A stretch of 64,000 nucleotides of DNA from Podospora pseudocomata (GCF_035222375.1 NC_085888.1:1860001-1924000); one strand, 5' to 3'. Numbered from the stretch's first letter, positions 20,249-31,441 are shown. Numbers and translations: made by a program. The notes: generated from the sequence alone by a model not told the origin.

Positions 20249-23200
20249 CTACCACCTCCTCCCATAAACATCATGCTCCTTCCTCGGCCTCCTCACACCG
20301 TGCTTCCCACCAACAAACTCGCCCACATCCCTCGCCACATTCCTCCCATCATTCCCCTCCAGCCCATCCACCCCCAAGCTCGCCCGAGCATCATGCTTGA
20401 ACAGATCCAAAATCTCCTGCAAGCCCAGCTTCAGCTGGTTCTTCCCCTTCTTCCTCATCCCACCCTCAATCGTCGCCTCCGCCAGCATCCTCTTCTTGTT
20501 CTGCAGCTCCAGTATCCTAGCCTCGACTGTATCCTGAACAGTAAGTTTATACACAATCACGTCCACCGTCTGCGTCAGTCTGTGGACTCGATCGATAGCC
20601 TGCTCCTCCACAAACGGGTTCCAGAACGGCTCAACAATGATGACGCGGGTGGCGGCCGTCAAATTGAGACCGAGGGAGCCGCACTTGAGAGAGCAGAGCA
20701 GGATGCGGGTGTGAGGGTCGGTGCGGAGGGCCTTGAGGGCAGCTTCGCGAGCGTCGTTGGGCATCTTGCCGTCGTAGCGGACGGCTTTCATGCCTGGCTG
20801 AGAGCGCAAAAACGGCTCGATGAGGTCGAGCATGGAGGTGAACTGCGAAAAGACAATGAACTTGTGCTCGTGGGCTTCCTTGCGCAGGATGGAGAGCAGT
20901 TCCCGAATCTTGGCGGATTGAGTAATGCCTCCGGAACTTTTGGCCGACTTGGATTTCTTCCGCTCTGGTTCTTGTTGGCCAGGACGGCGGGATCGTCTTC
21001 GGATGGGAAGGTCATCGTCTGAGTCGTCGTCCGGGTCCGAAGAGATCAACTCAGAAGCGGAGATCTCTTCCTCGTCTTCGCCAGAACCTTCGGTATCCTG
21101 GGATGCGACTTGTGACTGCGATACCCTAGACACCGACACGAACGATTCATCCTCTTCCGAGCCGGAATCAGACTCTGACCCGGATCCCTGGACGTCAGCC
21201 TGAGAGTCATCCTTGACAATGAAGCTGTCGAGCTGGCTCTCGTCATCGTCATCTTCTTCAGACGAATGCTCAGAGTCCTCGGTAGCGATATCGTCGCCAC
21301 CGCCCTCGGCATCCTCATCCTCTGAACCCCCGCACTTCCCAAGTCTCAAAGCACCCTGTTGATCCTCACCCACCAACCAGCTCCCCTCCTCCTCCTCGTC
21401 GCTGTCCTCAACAATCCTCCTCGCTTTTGATCTCTTCTTGCTCGCCGCCACCTTCTCGATCTTGATCTCCTCCTTCACCACACTGACCCTCCTCCCATCC
21501 TTCCTCTTTTTCATCTTGCTCGGACTCTTACTGATAACCTTTTGCATACTATCAATGCAATCTGAGCACTTCACCTGCCCGCTCCCCATCTCCTTCTTGC
21601 TCAACTCACTCAGACACATCTCGCACTTCCTCGTCCGAATCCCCATCCCCCCAAACGCATCCGCCAAATCATCCAAGTCATCCCCAGCCTTCCCCTTCGG
21701 CTGAGCAGTCGAATCCACCGCCAGCGCCTCCTGATCCTTCTCCAGCTTCGTGTCCGTCAACCTAGGATGATTGCAAGCCTGCCTCAGCCTCAAAAGCAAC
21801 ACCAACGCATTCGCATAGTCAATCCTCCCCTTCATCATCTTCTCCAAACTCTTATCCGCCCTCGCCTCCAACGCATCATAAAACTCCCTCTCCGCCTCGG
21901 AAAACTTGGTCTCCACCGTCACAACTTTCCTTTCTGTGATCTTGAACGCCGGCTTCGGCATCTCCCTCTCCTCCCCATCCCCCCCCCTCTCCTCCTCTAT
22001 CTTCGCCTTCATAGCATCCAACGCCTTCTTCCCCCCAGCAACCAACGCCCCCTCCTCCTTCAAAATCTCCTTCGTCCTCCTCTTCATAAAACACCTCAGC
22101 AGATTATGCAACCTCTTGATCGCCACATGCCCCTTCCCCTGCTTCATCGGCCCATCAATATCCTTCCTCCACTCCCCCAGCTCATCATAAGGCGGCACCC
22201 TCAAAAAGTGCACCAAGCTTTGCAGCTCATCCAGATTATTCTGCATCGGCGTCCCCGTCAAGCACCACCTGTACTCCGCCCTCAACCCACAGCACGCCTT
22301 GGTCGCCTTTGCATTCCTATTCTTGATGCTGTGCGCCTCATCCAGAATAACGCGATACCAATACACCCCAAAACACCCCACCTGCGGGCTCTTGGCCGGG
22401 TCCGGGTGGCTGTTCCCGTGCTCCGACACCAAAATCTGATACGTCGTAATCACCACGTCAAACTTTGCCAGTTGTTTCGCATCCTTGGTCCTGTTCGGCC
22501 CATGGTGCACACAAACCTTCAACCCCAACACCTCCCCGTCAACCTTTTCCTTGATCTCGGCCTCCCACTGCCTAATCAACGCCAGCGGCGCCACCACCAG
22601 CGTCCCCCTCTTCACCTCGGAAAAATGCTTCTTCCACCCCTTCCCTCCTTCTTCCGGCATGGGGTTCGACACAATGAGCGATATGCTCTGCAGCGTCTTC
22701 CCCAACCCCATATCATCCGCCAGAATCCCCCCCTTTGGCACCCGTCCCTTCTTCAGCGGTCCCAGTTCCCGGTTCTTCATCCATTTGACACCAACAACCT
22801 GATGAGGTAAGAGCTTGACTTTAATACCGGCCAGGGTACCATCTTCCTGGACTCCCTCTTCGGGTTCTTTTTCTTCTGGTCCTGCTGTCTTCTTTTCCTC
22901 CTTGTTTTTAGGAGGGGCATCATCTTCCTCATCCTCATCCTCCATCCCCCCCTCTAGCAAAGCCTTGAGATCGGCATTCGCCTTGGCGGGATCGGTATAA
23001 AACGTCGTGTCCCCATAACCACCACCGCCGCCGGGCTTGGTGTATTGATACACCGGCTGAGCCTCTTCACTCAGCGAGCTAAACATTGGCAGTTCCGGCT
23101 TCTTGGGGGGCACATTTTTTGGTTTGAGCGGACCAGAGTTCCTATACAGATCCGCGTGGAATTCGGGCCGGGTTTTGCGTTGGATGAAGAGGTGGTCTGA

Positions 23201-23527
23201 GTTCTTGTTTTTGGGACCGAAGCGGGAGGGGAGCTGGGTTGGGTGGCCAAAGGTTGGGACTGGGGTTGGGGCTGCGGGCGCGGCGGGGCTGTCGGTTAGG
23301 TCGATTACTGTGCCGGGGGTGTTGAAGTTGTTGTTGTTGCTGTTTGCGAAGGCGGACTGACCGCCGGCGGGTCGTCGGGCGGGAGTGTTGAAGGTGTTGG
23401 TGCCAAAGGTTGGTTGGGGCCGGCGGGCGGGGGTTTCGGTTGGGCCGATGGACATGTTTGCTGCTTGGGAACTGAGGAACTCGAGGTCGTCGTCGCTGAA
23501 GGACGCTTTTCTTGCGGGGCGGACCAT
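20249..23527 (-). CDS. SNF2-family DNA-dependent ATPase, Rad5/16-Uls1-like, without RING
   Basis: Single exon, 1092 residues from the ATG at 23527; a further four in-frame upstream codons have no ATG. SNF2 ATPases translocate on DNA to remodel nucleosomes or strip proteins. Motifs: Q/I region KLLPHQVVGVKWM then GGILADDMGLGKT (Walker A, ~residues 273-278), DEAH (~396-399) in VILDEAHSIKNR, LTGTPMQNNLDELQSLVHFLR (III), and in the C-terminal lobe VIIVEPFWNPFVEEQAIDRVHRLTQ (V-VI). Between the lobes there is a CEMC...CSDC zinc-knuckle-like element and a ~170-residue acidic Ser/Asp/Glu insert, where Rad5/Uls1 relatives carry a RING finger; no RING is seen. The N-terminus holds a SUMO-interaction-like VIDLTDS. 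Orthology to Uls1, Rad5 or TTF2-like proteins cannot be settled by eye. Confidence 0.85.
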   Translation of the reverse strand: MVRPARKASFSDDDLEFLSSQAANMSIGPTETPARRPQPTFGTNTFNTPARRPAGGQSAFANSNNNNFNTPGTVIDLTDSPAAPAAPTPVPTFGHPTQLPSRFGPKNKNSDHLFIQRKTRPEFHADLYRNSGPLKPKNVPPKKPELPMFSSLSEEAQPVYQYTKPGGGGGYGDTTFYTDPAKANADLKALLEGGMEDEDEEDDAPPKNKEEKKTAGPEEKEPEEGVQEDGTLAGIKVKLLPHQVVGVKWMKNRELGPLKKGRVPKGGILADDMGLGKTLQSISLIVSNPMPEEGGKGWKKHFSEVKRGTLVVAPLALIRQWEAEIKEKVDGEVLGLKVCVHHGPNRTKDAKQLAKFDVVITTYQILVSEHGNSHPDPAKSPQVGCFGVYWYRVILDEAHSIKNRNAKATKACCGLRAEYRWCLTGTPMQNNLDELQSLVHFLRVPPYDELGEWRKDIDGPMKQGKGHVAIKRLHNLLRCFMKRRTKEILKEEGALVAGGKKALDAMKAKIEEERGGDGEEREMPKPAFKITERKVVTVETKFSEAEREFYDALEARADKSLEKMMKGRIDYANALVLLLRLRQACNHPRLTDTKLEKDQEALAVDSTAQPKGKAGDDLDDLADAFGGMGIRTRKCEMCLSELSKKEMGSGQVKCSDCIDSMQKVISKSPSKMKKRKDGRRVSVVKEEIKIEKVAASKKRSKARRIVEDSDEEEEGSWLVGEDQQGALRLGKCGGSEDEDAEGGGDDIATEDSEHSSEEDDDDESQLDSFIVKDDSQADVQGSGSESDSGSEEDESFVSVSRVSQSQVASQDTEGSGEDEEEISASELISSDPDDDSDDDLPIRRRSRRPGQQEPERKKSKSAKSSGGITQSAKIRELLSILRKEAHEHKFIVFSQFTSMLDLIEPFLRSQPGMKAVRYDGKMPNDAREAALKALRTDPHTRILLCSLKCGSLGLNLTAATRVIIVEPFWNPFVEEQAIDRVHRLTQTVDVIVYKLTVQDTVEARILELQNKKRMLAEATIEGGMRKKGKNQLKLGLQEILDLFKHDARASLGVDGLEGNDGRNVARDVGEFVGGKHGVRRPRKEHDVYGRRW

Positions 23528-25619
23528 TTTTGCGGTCAAGTTGGTGGTGAGGGTTGTAGTTGTTGTTGTGGTGGTTGGTGAAGGGGAATAGCTGATCGTT
23601 GCTGGCTGGATCAGGTCGTAAAAGCTTTGCCTGAGCTCTGCTCGTGTTTTGTTTTTTTGGGTCGGCAGCCGCAGTTGTAGTCTCGCCCCGGCTGCTGTCA
23701 GTCTCGGGCGCGGGTTTGTTTTGTTGGCGGACCGCTGAGTTGGAGCTCAGGTTTCTGTCGCAAAGTGGTCTCTGGTTATTGGCTGCTCAATTTTGTTTGC
23801 CACCAGTGGGTTTGGAGTAGGGAGAAGTGGTAAGGTACCTCATCGAAAGCCCGCCAGGACTCGGGGGAGGGGGGCCAGTAGGAACAATGTCCAAAATATG
23901 TCGAGACCCAAAGGTTGTGGGGAAGGGAAGTGTCAGAGCCTAGATTGTGACGCGCTCCGAGTCGCGGCGATATGGGGTAATTGGGAGCTTTGTTGCCTGT
24001 TTACTGCGAGGACGAATTTAGAACTGGGCACCAAGGCAACCACGGCACCCCGCATTTTCTGTCAAACAACCCCGCCATTCAGGGGTTGGAAATTTCAACC
24101 CTAACCCTCTATCAGTCACTTGTACGAGTGACAGCTTTTGAGGCGGTGTTTGTTCCTGGCAGGCAGTGGCAGGTAACCTCAGTGTCAATAATCGACTGAT
24201 CTTGCAGCTTGAGAACATGAAATCCGCAAAGCGGTGTTTGGTAGGCGAAACCTCATGGTTTAGAAAGATAAGGCGCACGCTCGGCAGCCATGTTTCCCCC
24301 TCCAACGGATTACGTCTTTGTAACTTTGTCAATACCAAGGCATCTGATGATGTTCAGTTGGCCTTGGAAAATGGCCATTTTGGTTCGAAGAATAGTTAAA
24401 AGGGCACGTTCTATATTTTCAAAAGCCCTGGCTCCATGTCGGAGTCTCTACTTTTACTGTTCATAACGGCTAGGTAACCTTCGTGCCTACCAAGTTCAGT
24501 TCTCTTATGAGCAACTGAGGAAGCCATATTTCTACATAGGAGAAAACTATGGGAGATGGGTTCAGGGCCCGCGGGGGTTGGAAGAAATGGTTTCGCTTGT
24601 TCGAAAGGATATTGGAGCGTTGAGCTGGGCGGTTAAGGTGACAAGAAGAGGAAAATGCCATAAGATGGAATCTAGAACAAGCAGCTATCAGAATAAAAAA
24701 TAGGAAAGAAAGAATACTAGAGTATAATGCCAAGAGAAAAGTGAAGGCTTCTACCTACAAACTCTATCCTCCCCCCTCACCGCGTGAGTTGTGCTTCTGT
24801 GAACTGCGAAATGTCTCTGAAAAGTTTGGTGCTCCTTGCATTTCATGTATCTTCCTGAGCCTGTCATAATTGTAAACATGTGTAAAAGGATTGGTGGTCA
24901 ACAGGGTCTCTTGAGCAACGAGATGTGGTTGTAGCAGAAGAAGAGCCGTAAGTTTGGGGGTACCGTGCCCAGCCGGCGTCAAGTATTTATGAGAGATTGC
25001 CTGCCCTAGCAGCAAGAGAAGAAGTCGTCCATCACGGTTAAAATTGATTGCGAAACATCATAGGTAGGACTCACGCTGGCCATACCAATGAGGCCAGCAG
25101 AACATCTGCCTCCTGCTTAACTAGGTGTATGTATTAGATCTGCCATATACTTCTCAACAGCCCCAGTACCCTCGCACAACACCCTCATTGTCAAGTAGTA
25201 AGGGTATTGGCGCTGCCACCTACCCACCCCTCAAAGCCCCGAGTTCGATTCGAAGTAAAACGCGAAGGTTTTCGTAGCCAGGTCATCTTCCTCAGAATAT
25301 TGTCGGGGTTGCCTGGTGAGCTTGGTTGTTTCGTTGATCTTCCAAAGATTGACTACCTTACGTCTTGATCCTTTACTTTTTCTCAGCCGTCTACCTATGT
25401 GTCTATTTTGCCGGTTTTGTCGAATCGACGCAAGAGAGAATGGGGAGAGTTGTCAAAGAGGAACGAAAAGCAAATCTTGTAAAGGTAGATGGAAAGGGCA
25501 ATAGTCTGTTTTCTATACTTTGCGGTGCAACCTATTTGCAGAAAATGGATCACCTCCACTTCTCATTCAGCAATTCACCGCTGTTATGTCTTATGTAGTA
25601 ATCGTGCTTTGTATTTCAT
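23528..25619. other. 2.1-kb gene-free interval with telomere-complementary motif and hairpins
   Basis: No credible coding region on either strand. The left part is the SNF2 promoter. At 24097-24108 (+) lies AACCCTAACCCT, two exact complements of the TTAGGG telomere repeat. It is preceded by a perfect 7-bp hairpin (24067-24073 with 24082-24088) and another (23992-23998 with 24034-24040), and followed by a 6-bp hairpin (24115-24120 with 24127-24132). This arrangement recalls a telomerase-RNA template with its boundary helix, but a double telobox in a promoter is an equally simple reading. A weak tRNA-like T-loop at about 25249-25258 has no cloverleaf around it. Confidence 0.4.
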
Positions 25620-27709
25620 CTACCTACCCGTCCTGTTAACCCCCAACTCCTTCCCAGGCTCCGACTCGACATCCCCATCATCATACGGATCAAACCCCAT
25701 CCTCCTCTTTGCCTGATCCTTTATCCTCCGCGCCATCTCACCCGCATAGCCAGTGGTGGTGGTGTTTTGCAAGAAATGCATCGTAAAGTCATCCGGGATC
25801 GCCAAGTGGGAGACCTGCTGGGACTCTTGGAGGCTCGTGAGCCGTATCAGCATCTCCAGCAGCGACAGGGAAGACGTGACGGCGTCAAACGGAGACCTTG
25901 GCATATCTTGTTGTTGTGATGATGGGTTTCTTCTCTCAATGTCGCGACTTGTTTGGCGGATGGGAGATCCGGCAGGGGAGTCAGAGTGGAGCGAGATTTG
26001 TCTAAACTGCCGCATCAGGTTGGTGTCGGCCGAGAGGCTATTGTTGGCAAGGTGGTGGTTGTCGGCTGAGAAACCTCTTTGGGGCGAGCCAATACTGCTG
26101 TCTTCTTCGTCTGCTGTCTCTGAGCCCGAATCATCGCCGTCGTCATCCATGTAGACCTCCAGAGCCAACCACTCGGGGTCAAGGTGAGGCGGTAAATTCG
26201 TCGAGTTTGAGTGATTTTGACCGTCAGACCGATCTGGTGACAGATGGCTCTCTTCCCACAACTGACGATCAATCTCGTCTTGGTCGTCAGACTCGTCATC
26301 CGAATACCCATGGTTGACGATGCCTGACTGAGCAGACGCTTGCTGCGGCATTTCGTGTGGGGAGACCATTCTGAGGTCTCGTTTCAGCAACAAGACTGGA
26401 TTGTTGTATCCATTCTCTGCGTCGCCGATGTTGAGTATGACCCCGGTGTCTGTGTAGAAGATCTTGGAGAACTGATGGATCGGTATGGCCTCGCGAATGC
26501 CTGCCATCCTTACACCCTCAAACTCCTTAGGCTTGAAGCCATGTTCCTTGTCGTCGTGCATACGTCCATCGTCCAGATCTTCAATGATCTCCAAGTGGTA
26601 ACTGTATCCATTGGCCGGTCCATTAAACCCTGCCTTGTGGTTATGGCCATGCAGGGTGCAGTACCCATGCAGGGAATCAAATGTACAGCCCATGGGTGTC
26701 CGCAAGAGACGTACCCTGGCCTTGTGCATGACTTCTTGCCAGATTGGCTTCCTGTCGGACTCTCCTATCCCGTAGGGAACCTCATTTGAGTTTTCTGTGC
26801 CATTTCCCCCATCGGCTGATCTACTTCCTGAGGATTCGACAAGTTGTAGGGCCGAAGGCGAGCCATTCTTGGCCACGTTTCCATTTCGCTCCTGGTGCTT
26901 ATCGTTCTGTGTTTCAACTTGGGAGTGGCCGACAAAGAGCATATACAAGGTCAGTGTGAACGACGGGCCAACCTGAATCGGCTGCGTCCCGTTAAAGTGC
27001 AAATCCCCAAAAGAAACCAAGGTGCTAGCTTGCATGAGTCTCGATGGAGAAAAGGTAGCCTCGCGAGGGTTCATGGGCGTCGACATATTCTCACCAGAGG
27101 CAGTGATGGCCAGCTGGATGAAGGGAATATCTCGGTCGATCCTGTCCAGTAGGCGTTTGATATCGCTGAGTATCATGGTCAGTTCGGCATGGTGAGCCTC
27201 TGTCATCCGAGGACGGCGGCCGTCCCCAGAGGCTTCCTCCTCGGCGGCGGCATTCTGAAGACGCTTCCCAAGACGGACAATTTCTCGGTGTAACGAAGAT
27301 GCTAATGGTTGGGCTGCATCGAGAAATGAGTTTCCACGGCCAGACCTGGCGACAGGGTATTAGTGAGGGCACGTGTGAAAGTGACTCCTCGAGTAAGGGA
27401 GGATCTCTTGGCTGACATACTTGAGAAGGATCAGGTCGATGGCAGGGGACACAATCTGTGAGTCGAATATGAGTCAAACTAGTCTTGTGTAACAGAGAGA
27501 TAGAGAGAGAGGTGCCTGGGAGATCCAACCTTGATTTTTGTGCTGAGGAGCTTTTGCAGAGATTTGAGCTCTGCATAGACCGGCTTATCATCGACCGTCG
27601 TGAGTAGGCGGGCGCATTGCTGGACGGCATACTTGGACGTGAGGGCAATCCCGGATTTGATGGCGAAGTTGACCGTCTGGTATCCGAGGTTGGCTAAAAG
27701 TGCGTCCAT
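25620..27709 (-). CDS. YRB30: RanGTP-binding protein, Yrb30 type
   Basis: Three exons: 27709-27530, 27455-27421 and 27345-25620; 646 residues. Exon 2 is only 35 nt. Donors are GTTGGA and GTATGT, acceptors ACAG and CCAG; the second intron has a CACTAATA branch. The first exon gives MDALLANLGYQTVNFAIKSG, and the joined segment KIKIVSPAIDLILLKSGRGN is the hallmark N-terminus of the fungal Yrb30-like RanGTP-binding family. Yrb30 binds RanGTP and blocks RanGAP-stimulated hydrolysis, so it tunes nucleocytoplasmic transport. A conserved block follows (ATFSPSRLMQAST... VGPSFTLTLYMLFVGH). The C-terminal half is acidic and Ser/Asp-rich with little conservation, ending in KRRMGFDPYDDGD. It is divergently arranged with SUP35, sharing a 664-bp promoter region. 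Confidence 0.82.
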
Positions 27710-28373
27710 CGTCTCTCACTGTCCATTGCTTCATTTGAAAGAAGTAAACATTAATTAATTCTATGGCTGCTACTAGACTCGATCCATGCTCTGGTCAGGC
27801 AGAACTCCAGAAGGCCCCCGTCAGGCAGCTTGTTTTACTCTTCTGGCTGCGGTGAACCGTCTGCCGCTTAGAATTGTTGTTTAGTCGCACTGTGCGGAAG
27901 TTGTTGGAACAGCCCCCTGTAACCAGTTCCAATCTTTGTGGATAAGGCCCAGGAACCGCAAGGACAATGCCGATAAGAGTGGGGCTAACAGTGCGAGCGA
28001 TCAGCCATCTCACTGTCCACCTAACTCGAACCCTCTTCCCCGCCGTGGCCGCCACAATCAACCAGGCAATGGTGGGGCAGCGACCAGCAAATCTTCCCGA
28101 CTTCTTCTCCTTCGATCACCTGAAGAAGCCTTCTTGACTCACAGGTGTCCCATCAGGTACGGCGCAAGCCCATTTTGTTCTCGAGAAGACTCATCAGAGA
28201 ATCCAGAAGCTAACTCGGTTCTAGTCACGAGGCGTTGTCGCAGAGCCCAGCGCAGTCCGAATTCGCATTTTGTCGCAGTTTAAAAAAAGTTGGCGCCCGC
28301 GACCCCGCCAATCTCCCTAGACACCACGAGACCCAGAAGCCCTTTCGTAGAACACCGCTGAACCACGGTCAAA
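27710..28373. promoter_or_regulatory. Bidirectional promoter region of YRB30 and SUP35
   Basis: 664 bp separates the two divergent start codons. No coding region is seen. Short pyrimidine-rich stretches precede the SUP35 ATG, as usual for strongly expressed translation genes. Individual factor sites could not be assigned. Confidence 0.55.
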
Positions 28374-30627
28374 ATGTCCAACAACGTTCAAGAATCGTGG
28401 GAGGATGATGCCTCCGCCCACGACGAGAACCTGGCGCGCCAGACTCAGCAAATGAACCTCAACCAGCAGGGTGGTTTCCGCCCCGGTGCTGCCTCTTTCC
28501 AGCCAACAGCCCAGACCTTTCAGCCTGGCCAGGGCTACGGTGGTTACAACCAGTATAACCAGCAGCAGCAATACTATGGCGGCCAAGGCCAGGGCTACTA
28601 TGGTCAATATGGCCAGCAAGGGCAAGGCTACGGGCAGGGGTACGGTGGTGTTTACGGTCAAAACCAGGGCGGCTACAACCAGGGACAAGGTTACGGTCAA
28701 TGGCAAGGCTACCAGCAGCAACAGCAGCAACAACAATACCAGTACCAGCCTCAGCAACAGCAGAACCAGCAACAGGCCCCCAAGCCTACACCCACCATCG
28801 TAAAGAGGCCAGCTCAGCCAGCCCTGGGCGAAGCTTCCAAGCCAGCGCCCGCCAAGGACATCGGTGCAAAGGTATTGAGCATTGGAGGCGACGCGAAGCC
28901 CAAGGCCAAGGTACTCTCGATCGGCAATCCTGCGCCCGCTAAAGACGAGGCGCCCAAGGCCAAGGTGCTTTCGATTGGCAACCCTGCGCCCGCGAAGGAG
29001 GAGCCCAAGACGGAGGAGACGAAGAAGCAGGAGGCGAAGAATGAGGGCACCGCCCAGGCGGCTCAGAAGGTTGCTGCGGCCAAGGCGGTAGAGAAGACAG
29101 ATTCTCAGGCGGCTAGCGGAAAGACTTCGCCAGCTCCCTCTTCTGGCCGTTCCAGCCCGTCCCGCGCCGCGGCCGCCAAGGCTGCTGCTCGCGACGCCGA
29201 TGCTGTCGAGAAGGAGCAGAGCGCCGATGTCGATGACGAGACTCTCAAGGAAGTCTACGGAAAGGAGCACGTCAACATCATCTTCATCGGTCACGTCGAT
29301 GCTGGCAAGAGTACTCTTGGTGGTGCCATTCTCTACGTCACCGGCATGGTTGACCAGAGAACACTCGACAAGTATAAGAGAGACGCCAAGGAGATGGGCC
29401 GTGAGACCTGGTATCTCTCCTGGGCTCTTGATTTGACCAACGAAGAACGTTCCAAGGGCAAGACCGTCGAGGTTGGCCGTGGTTTCTTCGAGACAGACAA
29501 GCGCAGATACAGTATCTTGGATGCTCCCGGCCACAAGACCTATGTCCCCAACATGATCGGTGGTGCTTCGCAGGCCGATGTTGGTATTCTCGTCATTTCT
29601 GCCCGCAAGGGTGAGTACGAGACCGGTTTCGAGAAGGGCGGTCAGACCAGAGAGCACGCCATGTTGGCCAAGACTCAGGGTGTGAACAAGCTCATTGTTG
29701 CCATCAACAAGATGGACGACCCTACTGTCAACTGGTCCCACGAGCGTTACCTCGAGTGCACCACCAAGCTCCAGCAATTCTTGAAGGGCACTGGCTACAA
29801 CCTTAAGACGGATGTCTTCTTCATGCCCATTGCTGCTCAGCAGACCATGGGTATCAAGGACCGCGTGCCGAAGGACGTCTGCCCCTGGTATGACGGGCCC
29901 TCGCTTCTCGAGTACCTTGATAACATGAAGGCTCTGGAGCGCAAGATCAACGCGCCTTTCATGATGGCCGTTGCCGGCAAGTACCGTGACATGGGCACCA
30001 TGATCGAGGGTAAGATCGAGGCCGGTGTGGTCAAGAAGGGCATGAGCGTCATCATGATGCCCAACAGGCAGTCGGTCGACATTGCGGCCGTCTACGGCGA
30101 GACGGAAGACGAAGTGAACCTCGCCCAGTGCGGTGACCAGGTTCGTCTCCGTCTCCGCGGCATTGAAGAGGAAGAGATCATGCCCGGTTTCGTCCTCTGC
30201 TCGCCCAAGCGCTTGGTGCACAACGTTGCCCAGTTCGAGGCCCAGATCCGCATTCTTGACCTCAAGAGCATTCTCACTGCCGGCTTCAACTGTGTGCTGC
30301 ACGTCCACGCTGCCATTGAGGAGGTCACTTTTGCGGCTCTGCTGCACAAGCTGCAGAAGGGTACCAACAGGAAGAGCAAGGTGCCGCCATCCCATGCCAA
30401 GAAGGGTGACAGCATCATTGCCCGTCTGCAGGTGACTGGCGGTGCTGGGTCGGTGTGCGTGGAGAGGTTTGAGGATTACCCCCAGATGGGTCGTTTCACT
30501 CTGCGTGATCAGGTATGTTTTTGAGCCCTTCTGATTATACGGTGTTTAACTGTCGCTGATATGTCTATAGGGTCAAACCATTGCAATTGGCAAGATCACC
30601 AAGCTCATTACCGAGGATACTGCTTAA
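28374..30627 (+). CDS. SUP35: Translation termination factor eRF3 with prion-like N domain
   Basis: Two exons, 28374-30512 and 30571-30627; intron with a GTATGT donor and TATAG acceptor; 731 residues. eRF3 is the GTPase partner of eRF1 in stop-codon recognition and peptide release. Residues ~30-135 form a Gln/Gly/Tyr/Asn-rich low-complexity region with GYGQ/GYNQ-type repeats, comparable to the yeast Sup35 prion domain. A charged M-like region follows and contains three KVLSIG repeats (~residues 165-210). The GTPase domain starts near 296 with P-loop GHVDAGKST (306-314), then the DAPGHKTYV G3 motif and NKMDDP (G4). The eEF1A-like beta-barrels complete the protein, ending in GKITKLITEDTA from the small last exon. 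The start is the ATG in a consensus-like context (tcaaaATGtcc). Confidence 0.97.
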
Positions 30628-31441
30628 ACTGGGAACGAAAAGAAAAATACGGATGAATCCTGTCTTGTTGTGAGCAGGGCGTAGTGGATGCTGGTTTTGG
30701 GTTCAAGTGGTATAACTCTATGAATTATGTCAAGGCTAGCTTCTATGATAGATTTGGCCTTTTTTTTTTTTTTTGGGAATGCGAAAAGTGCTTTTGTTCG
30801 ATCATATATGCTCAACTGTGTGCGAGACTGCCGCATGTTTTTTATGAAGGGATATAGACGGGCATACGGGATAGGGATAGGGATCTAGCGTGGAGGACGA
30901 AGCAGGGGTTGTTCCGTTGGTATGATGGTATTGATGATTAATGCTAAGGATGTCGATACAGCTGGAGGGTTGTTACATGTTAGGGTTACAGAGATATATA
31001 TAAGGCAGGCAGTACGGATTCTTTTCTTCTAATGCACTTTGTTGAGTGGCAATCGTGAAGAGCGCGGGGCAATGGTGTGTATGTGAGGTATGTTTGAAGG
31101 CGGGGCTCGTCCCATCTCGGGTGTGGACTCGGGGTGCTTGTGCATTGCATATTGACGACTACACTTAAGGGAAAAAGTGGCAAGAGGATTGGAAATCAGA
31201 AATTGATCGCTGAGGTTTTGAAAAGGAGAACGGAAAAGGGGAACCGAAAGGTGAGTGAGTCACTAGGATAGATAGATATCTGCCTGCCTGGTTTGGACTG
31301 GAGGCAGGCATGACGGTAGGACTTGAACCCCGCTTGGCGAACCTCATCGTCCATCAATATCTCAACTTGACGTTTGTTTTCACGACATTTTTGTTTGTGG
31401 ACTTAACTTACATTCAAAAGCTCATAGATTGTCATTTCACA
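30628..31441. other. Spacer between SUP35 and the SDR gene
   Basis: 814 bp. It holds the SUP35 3' flank with a T14-T16 run near 30758-30774, a TTAGGGTTA telobox-like site at 30980-30988, and the SDR promoter. A tRNA-like T-loop on the minus strand near 31311-31350 lacks a matching cloverleaf. Confidence 0.5.

Noticed and set aside
24018-24338. 106-codon minus-strand frame in the SNF2-YRB30 spacer
   Set aside because: No resemblance to any family and it runs through the hairpin/telomere-like block.
25196-25262. tRNA-like sequence with a GAGTTCGATTC T-loop
   Set aside because: No acceptor or anticodon stem can be folded around it and the D arm is missing; at most a decayed relic.
28317-30395. 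A 692-codon open frame antisense to SUP35
   Set aside because: Same artefact of codon bias in a highly expressed GTPase gene; spurious 'proteins' antisense to eEF1A/eRF3-type genes are a known annotation error.
31308-31352. Minus-strand sequence resembling the 3' half of a Ser/Leu tRNA (GGGTTCAAGTCC)
   Set aside because: The T stem has mismatches and no 5' acceptor strand or anticodon arm is present upstream.
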